Source of the DNA: an uncultured Rhodospirillales bacterium
GTDB taxonomy: Bacteria; Pseudomonadota; Alphaproteobacteria; Acetobacterales; Acetobacteraceae
NCBI GenBank assembly: GCA_903904805.1
Contig: CAIVDX010000524.1
Coordinates: 1 to 6,325 of the forward strand
Direction: 5' to 3'
DNA length: 6,325 nt
In this document: piece after piece, positions 1 through 5,009 of the stretch
Numbering within the stretch: the stretch's first letter is position 1
Layout of the letters: the number at the start of each line of letters is the position of its first letter
The notes under the pieces: generated by a model
Databases searched by the model: none
Seen by the model: only the letters and a program-made list of their open reading frames with translations
What the model was told of the DNA's origin: nothing
Position numbers and translations under genes: made by a program

Positions 1-61
1 GGCACGTTTTTAGGCAAGCCCTCACCCGAGGGATTTGGGAAACCATTGCAGCAACTGGCTT

Positions 62-142
62 GGGGGCATGGCGGAATGGTAGACGCAGCGGACTTAAAAT
101 CCGCAGCCGCAAGGCATCCGGGTTCGAGTCCCGGGGCGGGCA
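62..142 (+). tRNA. tRNA-Leu (anticodon UAA) with a defective 5' acceptor strand; possible pseudo-tRNA
   Basis: The body folds as a class II tRNA. The D-stem is GCG/CGC (71-73/84-86) and the anticodon stem is GCGGA/TCCGC (88-92/100-104), with TAA at 95-97. The long variable arm is GCC-GCAA-GGC (106-115), and a perfect 5-bp T-stem (118-122/130-134) holds the TTCGAGT loop. The 3' acceptor strand GGCGGGC (135-141) plus discriminator A142 are normal, and CCA is not encoded. The seven bases that should pair with it (62-68, GGGGGCA) match at only three positions. If GGGG 63-66 is treated as an insertion, GCTTG (58-62) plus C67 restore six pairs, two of them G-U. It reads UUA codons if functional. 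It may instead be a decayed copy or the 3' remnant of a tRNA used as an integration site. The leucine identity is secure; function is doubtful. Confidence 0.75.
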
Positions 143-147
143 GGATC

Positions 148-211
148 CTCTTCTGAATCAGCAGAGTGTGAGCGGTTCGAAAGCGTGAGGCGACGTCATT
201 TCGTCGTCTCG
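148..211 (+). other. Two hairpins downstream of the tRNA
   Basis: The first hairpin (148-166) pairs CTCTTCTG with CAGCAGAG across a 3-nt loop, with one mismatch. The second (188-211) pairs GAGGCGACG with CGTCGTCTC across loop TCATTT: nine pairs including one G-U. Neither is followed immediately by a T-run; the nearest is TTTTTC at about 240-245. They could help release or process the tRNA transcript, but a classical intrinsic terminator is not shown. Nothing else is visible between the tRNA and the promoter. Confidence 0.35.
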
Positions 212-245
212 GCAATCTAAAAAATGAGTATAACCACAATTTTTC

Positions 246-274
246 TTGCATAACGGCGGCCGGAGGGCTATAAA
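246..274 (+). promoter_or_regulatory. Sigma70-like promoter for the first secreted-protein gene
   Basis: A -35 element TTGCAT (246-251) and a -10 element TATAAA (269-274) are separated by exactly 17 bases, close to the consensus TTGACA-N17-TATAAT. The surrounding 215-300 stretch is AT-rich compared with the rest of the window. Transcription would begin near 281, giving a leader of about 30 nt before the ATG at 313. No other promoter of this quality was seen on the left side. Confidence 0.65.
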
Positions 275-299
275 ATAAGAAGATTGAACTGAAAACTAT

Positions 300-304
300 G
301 AGGT
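300..304 (+). promoter_or_regulatory. Shine-Dalgarno that selects the ATG at 313
   Basis: GAGGT lies eight bases before the ATG at 313, the ideal distance. The upstream in-frame ATG at 298 overlaps this site, and only an AAGAAGA stretch 14 bases away precedes it. The 313 start also leaves a more typical signal peptide beginning MKE. Confidence 0.55.
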
Positions 305-312
305 CTCTCACC

Positions 313-774
313 ATGAAGGAAGTGTCTTTGGCGATCGCCCTGGCGTTGACCCTGGGCAGCGGATCGGCTTTTGCCGCGGTGCCGACCTGCGGTGGCACTG
401 CCGTGCTGACCGGCACCGGCATGGCCACCGAGGTGAAGGGCTACATGGTTTGCGTCGGCTCAGCCGGCGCCTGGGACAACCAGGAGTTCCATCAAACCTC
501 GGGAACGATCCAGGACTATAAGAAGGGGCCGTTGGACCCGTTGGACCCCACCAAGACCATTGGCACCTACAGCATCAACGCCAACAGCACGGTCGGTGTC
601 AGCACGAGCCACGACACGATCAGCTATACCTACGGCAGCGAAAACGTGGGGCCGTTCATGGTAGCGGTGAGCAGCGGGACACTGTATTTCTGCGACGATG
701 CCGCGGGCGTCCATGCGGCGCTTTTCACTGCCAAGCGGGAAGGCAATGGCACCGCCATCTCAGGCTGTGTCTGA
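313..774 (+). CDS. Small exported protein of unknown function, 'DYKxGP' core (paralogue 1)
   Basis: The product has 153 residues from ATG 313 (158 if ATG 298 is used); 313 is preferred for its ribosome binding site. Residues 1-21 form a signal peptide ending SAFA before AVPTC, so the protein should be exported to the periplasm or beyond. The mature part has four cysteines (26, 47, 127, 152), which could form two disulfides. It also has a core running DYK (68-70), GP (72-73), DP (78-79), GTY (84-86), YTYG (105-108) and FC (126-127). There is no transmembrane segment after the signal, no lipobox and no enzymatic motif that I can see. It resembles a family of short uncharacterised proteobacterial secreted proteins with the 'W..QE.H...DYK.GP.DP.DP...GT' pattern; that is recollection, not a search result. 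The next gene encodes a longer relative. A 9-bp tandem duplication falls in the LDPLDP stretch. Coding is secure and function unknown. Confidence 0.8.
   Translation: MKEVSLAIALALTLGSGSAFAAVPTCGGTAVLTGTGMATEVKGYMVCVGSAGAWDNQEFHQTSGTIQDYKKGPLDPLDPTKTIGTYSINANSTVGVSTSHDTISYTYGSENVGPFMVAVSSGTLYFCDDAAGVHAALFTAKREGNGTAISGCV
529..546 (+). repeat. 9-bp perfect tandem duplication inside the coding region
   Basis: CCGTTGGAC occurs twice back to back (529-537 and 538-546) and encodes the LDPLDP stretch. It is in frame, so one copy could be gained or lost by slippage without breaking the gene. It lengthens the loop between the conserved GP and DP-T/P motifs. Confidence 0.8.
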
Positions 775-938
775 CGCGTTACGGCTGTAAGCCAAGCCTG
801 TTCGGATCAGGATCGAGCAACGGCCCGCCCGGTGCCGTGACTCGCTGCTTGGCCGACAAAATGTCTGCCATGGCAGCGATTTCGCGCCCGCCACTCTATG
901 GAGTAAAAACTTAACCTGCGTTAAGAAAGGCCCTCGCT
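775..938 (+). other. Intergenic region with three dyads; no gene seen
   Basis: The stretch between the two secreted-protein genes contains ACGGC/GCCGT (820-838, 9-nt loop), a perfect 12-bp palindrome CTGCCATGGCAG (865-876), and CTTAAC-CTGC-GTTAAG (910-925), a perfect 6-bp inverted repeat 34 bases before the next ATG. None has a T-run, so I do not call a terminator. The last two could be protein-binding sites. No convincing -35/-10 pair was found, so the second gene may be read from the promoter at 246 or from one I do not recognise. Confidence 0.4.
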
Positions 939-946
939 GTGACAAC

Positions 947-951
947 GGAGG
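947..951 (+). promoter_or_regulatory. Shine-Dalgarno that selects the ATG at 960
   Basis: GGAGG ends eight bases before the ATG at 960, supporting that start over the in-frame GTG at 939, which would place the site inside the coding region. Confidence 0.7.
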
Positions 952-959
952 CGGGGCCC

Positions 960-1703
960 ATGAACCGCATTGCAATCACCACGGCTGCATTTTTCGCTGT
1001 CTCAGGCTCCGCGTGGGCGGCATGCACGACGACCAATGCCCTCAGTGATGCTCAGATCTTCGCAGCGTTGAATGCCAACAGCCTAGGGTCGCCGCAGACC
1101 TGCACAAACACCGCTGGCGGTGGCTGTCCCAACTCGGGGACGATGGCGTGGGTTCATTCTCCGAGCACGAACGACAATGATTCCATCGTCGGGACACTCG
1201 CTTCCGGTGGCAATTTCTATGATTACAAGGGAGGCCCGAGCAACAGCGCCGATCCGCCTAAGCAGTTGGGCACGTGGACGATCACCGCTGGCAATCCGGG
1301 CGTTCTCAATTATACCTATACTGGCGGGACGACGTATAGCTATTATGTCTATGGCAATTTCGCCGCCAGCAACATCACAAATGTCGCATGGGACAGTAGT
1401 TTCAACTATGTCGAAGTGCAGTTCAGCCCTGCCCTCGCCACAGGAAGCACGGTGACAAGTGTGGTTGTGGCCGGCGTTCCATCGAGCCCGACGAATGCCT
1501 TCAATGGCACTCACACAGCCTTATCCAATTCTTTGACCTATGTCCGCTATACCGCAGCTACCAATCCCGGGACGGTGACTACCCAGGGAGTCGGCACGAT
1601 CACCTTTACAGGTGCTAGCTTGGCCACCCCCTCCTCGGTCACCAGCTTCTGCAATACCAGCACCTCCGCAACATTCAGCGTGACGGTCGACAATAGCCCC
1701 TGA
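960..1703 (+). CDS. Exported protein of unknown function, paralogue 2 with an inserted beta-rich module
   Basis: The product has 247 residues from ATG 960. Residues 1-20 are a signal peptide (n-region MNR, hydrophobic core, SAWA before AC). The mature protein shares the preceding protein's core in the same order: DYK (88-90), GP (92-93), DP (98-99), GTW (104-106), NYTY (117-120), YVYG (129-132) and FC (230-231). Cysteines are at 22, 48, 56 and 231. Between YVYG and FC lie about 95 residues (roughly 134-226) absent from the smaller paralogue. This stretch is rich in T, S, V and A, with 'ALATGSTVTSVVVAGV', 'AFNGTHTA' and 'TNPGTVTT'. That order resembles a beta-sandwich-like module I recall from phage structural and surface proteins ('GdtVtVsGv...YNGTytV...Pgt.tt'); this is recognition by eye. 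No catalytic motif was seen. A periplasmic or surface structural role is possible but not shown. Confidence 0.78.
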   Translation: MNRIAITTAAFFAVSGSAWAACTTTNALSDAQIFAALNANSLGSPQTCTNTAGGGCPNSGTMAWVHSPSTNDNDSIVGTLASGGNFYDYKGGPSNSADPPKQLGTWTITAGNPGVLNYTYTGGTTYSYYVYGNFAASNITNVAWDSSFNYVEVQFSPALATGSTVTSVVVAGVPSSPTNAFNGTHTALSNSLTYVRYTAATNPGTVTTQGVGTITFTGASLATPSSVTSFCNTSTSATFSVTVDNSP

Positions 1704-1747
1704 ACCGCGATCCGAAGCACTGCGCTCGCACAAGCTGCATCGGCGGG

Positions 1748-2254
1748 ATGCTGTCTGCTGAGATCTGGAGCCTACGGTCAGCTGCGGGCGCCAGAGGCTG
1801 GCTGCCAAAGCGACAGAATTCACCCGGAGGAGAGACCGAGATCTACCGCGTCTTCACCCCTGCATTGCTGGCTCTGCTCAGCTGGTCAGCCCACGCGGAC
1901 GTGCTGAAATTGATCTGCACGGAGCCGCTCAAGGTCACCACCGTCGATCTCACCATCGACACGCAGTTCCAGGTCGCCTCGGGCCATGTCCGCACCCGCT
2001 TTGCCGACCATCAGTTCCTGGAAAAGCCGGCGATCACGCCGGATACCGTCAGCTTCGACCTCAAGCTGCCCTACAACACGCTCAGCAACCAGCGCGCCCA
2101 TTTCGTTCTCAACGGGCACGGGCTGCTGCTGCAACAGACCTTTCCGGACGTGCCGCGGCCACCAACCGCCCCCGGCACCGGCTTGAACGGCCCCTATCAG
2201 CGCGACCCGACGGAACAGATCTATCGCTGCGTCAGGCTGCCGCCCGCGAAGTAG
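1748..2254 (+). CDS. Exported hypothetical protein; likely starts at non-canonical ATC 1841
   Basis: The frame runs from ATG 1748 to TAG 2252-2254 (168 codons). That ATG has no ribosome binding site and sits inside a small hairpin (GCATC/GATGC, 1737-1751). It would also add a 31-residue polar leader before the signal peptide. Starting at ATC 1841, after GGAGGAG, gives 137 residues beginning (M)YRVFTPALLALLSW and ending SAHA before DVLKL, a normal cleavable signal. Coordinates here use the only canonical upstream start. The mature part has two cysteines, in LICTE near its start and YRCVR near its end, which could form one disulfide. It has alternating hydrophobic stretches suggesting beta strands, plus a Pro-rich loop ('PRPPTAPGTG'). 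I do not recognise the family. Its stop is three bases from that of the convergent hydrolase gene. It is not visibly related to the two upstream secreted proteins. Confidence 0.65.
   Translation: MLSAEIWSLRSAAGARGWLPKRQNSPGGETEIYRVFTPALLALLSWSAHADVLKLICTEPLKVTTVDLTIDTQFQVASGHVRTRFADHQFLEKPAITPDTVSFDLKLPYNTLSNQRAHFVLNGHGLLLQQTFPDVPRPPTAPGTGLNGPYQRDPTEQIYRCVRLPPAK
1826..1832 (+). promoter_or_regulatory. Strong Shine-Dalgarno pointing at an ATC codon
   Basis: GGAGGAG is followed by eight bases and then ATC (1841-1843), in frame with the downstream signal peptide. It is as strong a ribosome binding site as any in the window, yet no ATG, GTG or TTG stands at the right distance. Confidence 0.6.
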
Positions 2255-2257
2255 GGG

Positions 2258-2995
2258 TCAGCGCAGAAGCGTATCCAGCATCGCGGCCAATTCAGCCGGG
2301 CGCGAGACCTGCGGGACATGGCCGGCGGCGATCTCGAAGCGCTCCACCTCCGGACACAGATCCTGCATCAGGGTCTGCGCGGCCGGCAGGATCGAGCGGT
2401 CCTGGCTGGCGCCGATATACATGCGGCGCGTGCGCCCCCAACGGGCCGGGGTGAGCACCGGGACGATGTCGCGTCCGCGCTCGGATTGCGGGGTCAGGCG
2501 AGCGCCGGCTGCCAGCGCCGCGCCGCGCTCCACATCCTGCAGGAAGATGTCCGCCGCCGCCTCGGCCGGGACCGCGCTCACCAGGCCGTCCGGCGACCAG
2601 AGCAGATGCGGCACGATCCCCGCGCCGGGCGGGTGCGCCGCCGGGCCGAGCGCGCGCACGATGGTCGTGTAGGCTACCCCCGAGGGCAGCATGATCCCGG
2701 CGAGACACACCACGCCATCCACCAGATGCGGCACCGCCTCGCTCACCTGCTGGGCGGTGATCGCCCCACCGCTGTGGCCGAGCACCCAGGCGCGGCCAGG
2801 CAGGCCGGCCAGCACGCGGGCGACGTGATCGACATAGAGATCGAGCGACACGTCCTGCGGCGCTGTGTCGTCGGTGCCGTTGCCGGGCAGATCAACCGCG
2901 TGGGAGCGGATGCCGCGTGCTGACAGGATCGGCGCGATCGCATCCCACACCCACGCGCCCTGCCAGGCGCCGTGAATGACCACCAGGTCGCGCAT
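2258..2995 (-). CDS. Alpha/beta hydrolase (plant esterase/hydroxynitrile lyase-like AB hydrolase type)
   Basis: The 245-residue product has the full alpha/beta hydrolase signature and no signal peptide, so it should be cytoplasmic. The oxyanion-hole motif is HGAWQGAW (8-15), the nucleophile elbow is GHSGG with Ser75, the likely acid is Asp199 (SQDRS) and the catalytic His is His226 (AGHVPQ). The 'HGAW.GAW.WD' start, 'DLPGNG' strand end and overall length match the branch containing methyl-ester esterases and hydroxynitrile lyase-like proteins. It therefore probably hydrolyses a small ester, but the substrate cannot be read from sequence. Its ATG overlaps the TGA of the upstream SDHAF4-type gene by one base (TGATG), and no separate ribosome binding site is obvious, so translation is probably coupled. 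It is the last gene of the ccm operon in this window. The family is secure; a link to cytochrome maturation is not implied by the domain. Confidence 0.88.
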   Translation of the reverse strand: MRDLVVIHGAWQGAWVWDAIAPILSARGIRSHAVDLPGNGTDDTAPQDVSLDLYVDHVARVLAGLPGRAWVLGHSGGAITAQQVSEAVPHLVDGVVCLAGIMLPSGVAYTTIVRALGPAAHPPGAGIVPHLLWSPDGLVSAVPAEAAADIFLQDVERGAALAAGARLTPQSERGRDIVPVLTPARWGRTRRMYIGASQDRSILPAAQTLMQDLCPEVERFEIAAGHVPQVSRPAELAAMLDTLLR

Positions 2996-3144
2996 CAGAA
3001 ATCCGTGCAGCGGCCCTTCTGCTCCCAGTCGCCATAGCGCGTCGGCTCGGGGCCTTTGGGGCCGCCGATTTCCTTTGGCATCGCTGGCTTGTCCGGAGCC
3101 GGCTTTGGCTCGACCACCGGCTCGATCTTCTTTTCGTCAGTCAT
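2995..3144 (-). CDS. SDHAF4/DUF1674 family protein (succinate dehydrogenase assembly factor 4 type)
   Basis: The product is a 49-residue protein with a charged, Pro/Lys-rich N-terminal half (residues 1-24). It ends with the family's hallmark C-terminus: EIGGPKGPEP (25-34), TRYGDWE (35-41) and KGRCTDF (43-49). In eukaryotes this family (Sdh8/SDHAF4) binds the flavinated SDH catalytic subunit and promotes its assembly; bacterial members are usually just this short cytoplasmic domain. The start is set by an ATGA overlap with the stop of ccmI (ATG 3144-3142, TGA 3143-3141), with AGGGG a few bases upstream. An in-frame ATG at 3192 would add 16 residues inside ccmI and is not preferred. The hydrolase gene follows with a one-base overlap. 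The family call is strong; a role in this organism's SDH assembly is inferred from family. Confidence 0.9.
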   Translation of the reverse strand: MTDEKKIEPVVEPKPAPDKPAMPKEIGGPKGPEPTRYGDWEQKGRCTDF

Positions 3145-3872
3145 CGCGCTGCCCCTACCTGTTTCAGCCGTTCCGTCGCCAGCTCGCGCCACTCCGCATC
3201 CGCCGGTGCCGCCGCCAATGCCCGGCGGAAGAGATCCGCGGCCTCGGGCGTGATGACGCCGCCGGCCCGCACGATCGACTCCGCCGCCTCGGCCGCGATG
3301 GTGGGATCGAACGCCACCGCCAGCGCTGCCCGCCAGGCCGCCGCCGCCTGCGCATAATTGCCGCGCGAGGCCTCGATGTTGCCCAACAGCACATAGCCCT
3401 GCCGCGCCTGCTCGGAGCGCGCGTCCATCCCGGCCAGGCGCTGGCGCAGGGTGGCGATCAGCCGATCGGTCTCCGCCGCCTCGACGTCCGCGCGATGGGC
3501 GAAGGGTGCCGAGGGCAGCGCCGGCTGGCCGTTGATCAGATACAGCCCCAGCGCCGCCACCGGCGCGATCAGCACCGCGGCCAACACCACCCAGCGGCCG
3601 CCGCGCTCGGCCACCGGCGCATCCGCCTCACCGGCCGCGGCCAACATCCGCCGCTGCACCTCCAGCCGCGCCTGCCCATGCTCGGCCGGACCGATCCGCC
3701 CCATGGCCAGATCGCGATCCAGCTCCTCCAGCTGCGCGCGATGCAGGCCAACCGCGACATCCCGCCGGCCCCGCACCCCGCCGCGCGCCCACACCACCCA
3801 CGCCAACGGCACACTCGCCGCGATCGACAGGAGCAGCAGGGCCGACCAGGTGATTTGAGAGGGGGTCAGCAT
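3141..3872 (-). CDS. ccmI: Cytochrome c maturation protein CcmI (CycH-like), short form
   Basis: CcmI is the apocytochrome c chaperone that delivers apoprotein to the CcmF/H haem ligation complex at the inner membrane. The 243-residue product starts at ATG 3872. TM1 spans about residues 9-28. The conserved cytoplasmic segment follows, with 'LEELDRDLAMGRIGPAEH' (48-65) and 'EVQRRML' (71-77). TM2 spans about 94-114. The periplasmic part has a TPR-like region (about 155-225: 'GYVLLGNIEASRGNYAQA', 'AADLFRRALAAAP'). It is shorter than typical CcmI proteins with a longer periplasmic TPR domain, and appears to keep only one or two repeats. No Shine-Dalgarno precedes the ATG; the bases before it are CCTACCCCA, the edge of an inverted repeat filling the ccmH-ccmI gap. 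Open frame continues upstream to 3965 but runs through the repeat and shows no CcmI-like sequence. Confidence 0.85.
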   Translation of the reverse strand: MLTPSQITWSALLLLSIAASVPLAWVVWARGGVRGRRDVAVGLHRAQLEELDRDLAMGRIGPAEHGQARLEVQRRMLAAAGEADAPVAERGGRWVVLAAVLIAPVAALGLYLINGQPALPSAPFAHRADVEAAETDRLIATLRQRLAGMDARSEQARQGYVLLGNIEASRGNYAQAAAAWRAALAVAFDPTIAAEAAESIVRAGGVITPEAADLFRRALAAAPADAEWRELATERLKQVGAAR

Positions 3873-3873
3873 T

Positions 3874-4021
3874 GGGGTAGGCGCTTTGAAGGAAGGCCAG
3901 GGGCGTTGCCCCTGGACTCCATGGGGGCGTGCGGCAAGAGCCTGCTGCGCAGGACGAGGCGCCAATGGGGTCCAGGGCAGCGCCCTGGCGTTGCTTCAAA
4001 CATTCCTTCCAACCCTACCCC
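3874..4021. repeat. Inverted pair of palindromic repeat units (REP/MITE-like) between ccmH and ccmI
   Basis: Two copies of a unit of about 40-45 bp face each other. The left unit (3885-3930) reads TTTGAAGGAAGG, hairpin CCAGGGGC-GTT-GCCCCTGG (3897-3915), then ACTCCATGGGGGCG. The right unit read on the minus strand (about 3998 down to 3961) gives TTTGAAGCAACG, hairpin CCAGGGCGCTGCCCTGG, then ACCCCATTGGCGC. A third hairpin, CCTGC-TGC-GCAGG (3941-3953), sits between them. The outermost bases, GGGGTAGG (3874-3881) and CCTACCCC (4014-4021), are perfect inverted repeats; the right one contains the ccmH stop codon and the left one ends just before the ccmI ATG. No transposase is present. It may act as an RNA structure within the operon transcript or be a small non-autonomous element. 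Confidence 0.85.
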
Positions 4022-4458
4022 CCCTCTCGCATCAGCCGGTCGAGCTCCTGTTGTTCCTGGGGGCTCAGGGGCGTGGGTGCGGCGGGTCGGCTGCGGCGGA
4101 GGAGCAGCAGCGCGGCGGCGAGGAGGCCGAGGATGGGGCTGGCCCAGAGGATGGCGGTGGTGGGGTTGAAGGGTGGTTTGAGTCGGACGAAGTCGCCGTA
4201 GCGGGAGGTCATCCAGGCGACGACCTGGTCATCATTGTCGCCGGCGGCGATGCGTTGGCGGACGATGCCGCGCAGGTCTTTCGCCAGGTCTGCGCCGGAA
4301 TCCTCGATGGATTCGTTCTGGCAGACCAGGCAGCGCAGCTGGCTGCCGACCTGCACGGCGCGCGCTTCCTGGGCGGGGTTGGGCAGTGCCTCGTTGGGGT
4401 CGCTGATGGCGAGCGCGGGGCTGGCGAGCATGGCCAGAATGATCGCGAGGCGGATCAT
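4015..4458 (-). CDS. ccmH: Cytochrome c maturation protein CcmH (CycL-like)
   Basis: CcmH is a membrane-anchored periplasmic thioredoxin-like partner in the haem ligation complex. Its cysteine pair is thought to handle the apocytochrome CXXCH thiols together with CcmG. The 147-residue product has a signal/anchor (1-17, ending SPALA), the diagnostic motif LRCLVCQNESI with Cys43 and Cys46, and the family helical-bundle sequence (DLAKDLRGIVRQRI, 'VVAWMTSRYGDFVRLKPPF'). A C-terminal transmembrane helix spans about 103-120, followed by a short tail. The length fits single-domain CcmH proteins. Its ATG (4458-4456) overlaps the ccmG stop as ATGA. Its TAG stop (4017-4015) lies inside the outer arm of the adjacent inverted repeat, so the last codons may have been supplied by that element. 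Longer upstream frame to 5055 lies inside ccmG and is not used. Confidence 0.93.
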   Translation of the reverse strand: MIRLAIILAMLASPALAISDPNEALPNPAQEARAVQVGSQLRCLVCQNESIEDSGADLAKDLRGIVRQRIAAGDNDDQVVAWMTSRYGDFVRLKPPFNPTTAILWASPILGLLAAALLLLRRSRPAAPTPLSPQEQQELDRLMREGG

Positions 4459-5009
4459 GCGAATTGTTTCAGCAGGGGCGCGAGTGTGTCGGCGGCGATG
4501 CCCTTGGTGATCGGGCCGGCCCAGCGCCAGCGGACGATGCCCTGGCGGTCGATCAGGTAGGATTCCGGCACGCCGTAGAGGCCGAAATCGATGGCGGTGC
4601 GGCCGGTACGGTCGGCGGCGAGGCGGGCATAGGGGTTGCCATGTTCCTCGATGAAGGCTTCGGCTTTCGCCGTGGTGTCCTTGTAGGCCACGCCCCAGAT
4701 CTGTGTGTTGCCGGCGGCAAGTTTCATCAGTTCGTCGTGTTCGAGCACGCAGGGGACGCACCAGCTGGCGAAGAAATTGATCAGCACCGGGCCGTTCTGT
4801 TTGCGCACGTCGTCGCTGGAGAAGCCGAATTGGGCGGGGGATTGGCCGGGCAGACTGAAGTCCGGCAGGGGCTTGCCGACCAGCGGTGAGGGCAGCGCAT
4901 GCGGGTCGAAGGTGCCCTTCTGCATTCGGCTCAGCGCCGTCCAGAAAGCCGCGCCCGCCAGGCCTGCCCCCAGCAGCGGCAGCGAGACCAGAAGCGTGCG
5001 CCGATTCAT
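4455..5009 (-). CDS. ccmG: Thiol:disulfide oxidoreductase CcmG/DsbE
   Basis: CcmG is a membrane-tethered periplasmic thioredoxin that keeps CXXCH cysteines of apocytochrome c, or the CcmH disulfide, reduced before haem attachment. The 184-residue product has an N-terminal anchor (about 6-25, after MNRR) and the family entry segment 'LVGKPLPDFSLPG' (43-55). The thioredoxin active site is WCVPC (Trp83, Cys84, Cys87), preceded by 'VLINFFAS'. The 'GVAYKD' strand (106-111) follows, then the cis-proline motif GVPES (146-150, Pro148) and 'YLIDRQGIVRWRWAGPI'. The length is normal for the family. The start at ATG 5009 overlaps the ccmF stop as ATGA; an earlier in-frame start at 5129 would lie inside ccmF and adds only Arg/Pro-rich sequence. 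The gene also overlaps ccmH by four bases at its end, so translation is probably coupled along the operon. All key residues are intact. Confidence 0.95.
   Translation of the reverse strand: MNRRTLLVSLPLLGAGLAGAAFWTALSRMQKGTFDPHALPSPLVGKPLPDFSLPGQSPAQFGFSSDDVRKQNGPVLINFFASWCVPCVLEHDELMKLAAGNTQIWGVAYKDTTAKAEAFIEEHGNPYARLAADRTGRTAIDFGLYGVPESYLIDRQGIVRWRWAGPITKGIAADTLAPLLKQFA

Noticed and set aside
19..32. CCCTC-ACCC-GAGGG hairpin near the left edge
   Set aside because: Five base pairs and no proper T-run after it, so too weak to call a terminator.
1..156. Frame open from the window start through the tRNA to TGA 154-156, including 'MVDAADLKSAAARHPGSSPG'
   Set aside because: This is the familiar spurious translation of a tRNA-Leu gene; the upstream 60 bases show no recognisable protein.
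2318..2923. 201-codon + strand frame opposite the hydrolase
   Set aside because: Arg/Ala/His-rich shadow of the alpha/beta hydrolase gene, which has an intact catalytic set.
3873..3965. Upstream start for CcmI through the repeat element
   Set aside because: The added residues are translated palindrome sequence, and the standard CcmI N-terminus begins at 3872.
2976..4169. 397-codon open frame on the + strand opposite the ccmI region
   Set aside because: Arg/Pro/His-rich low-complexity product that is a shadow of GC-rich genes on the minus strand; the minus strand carries recognised families with overlapping starts and stops.
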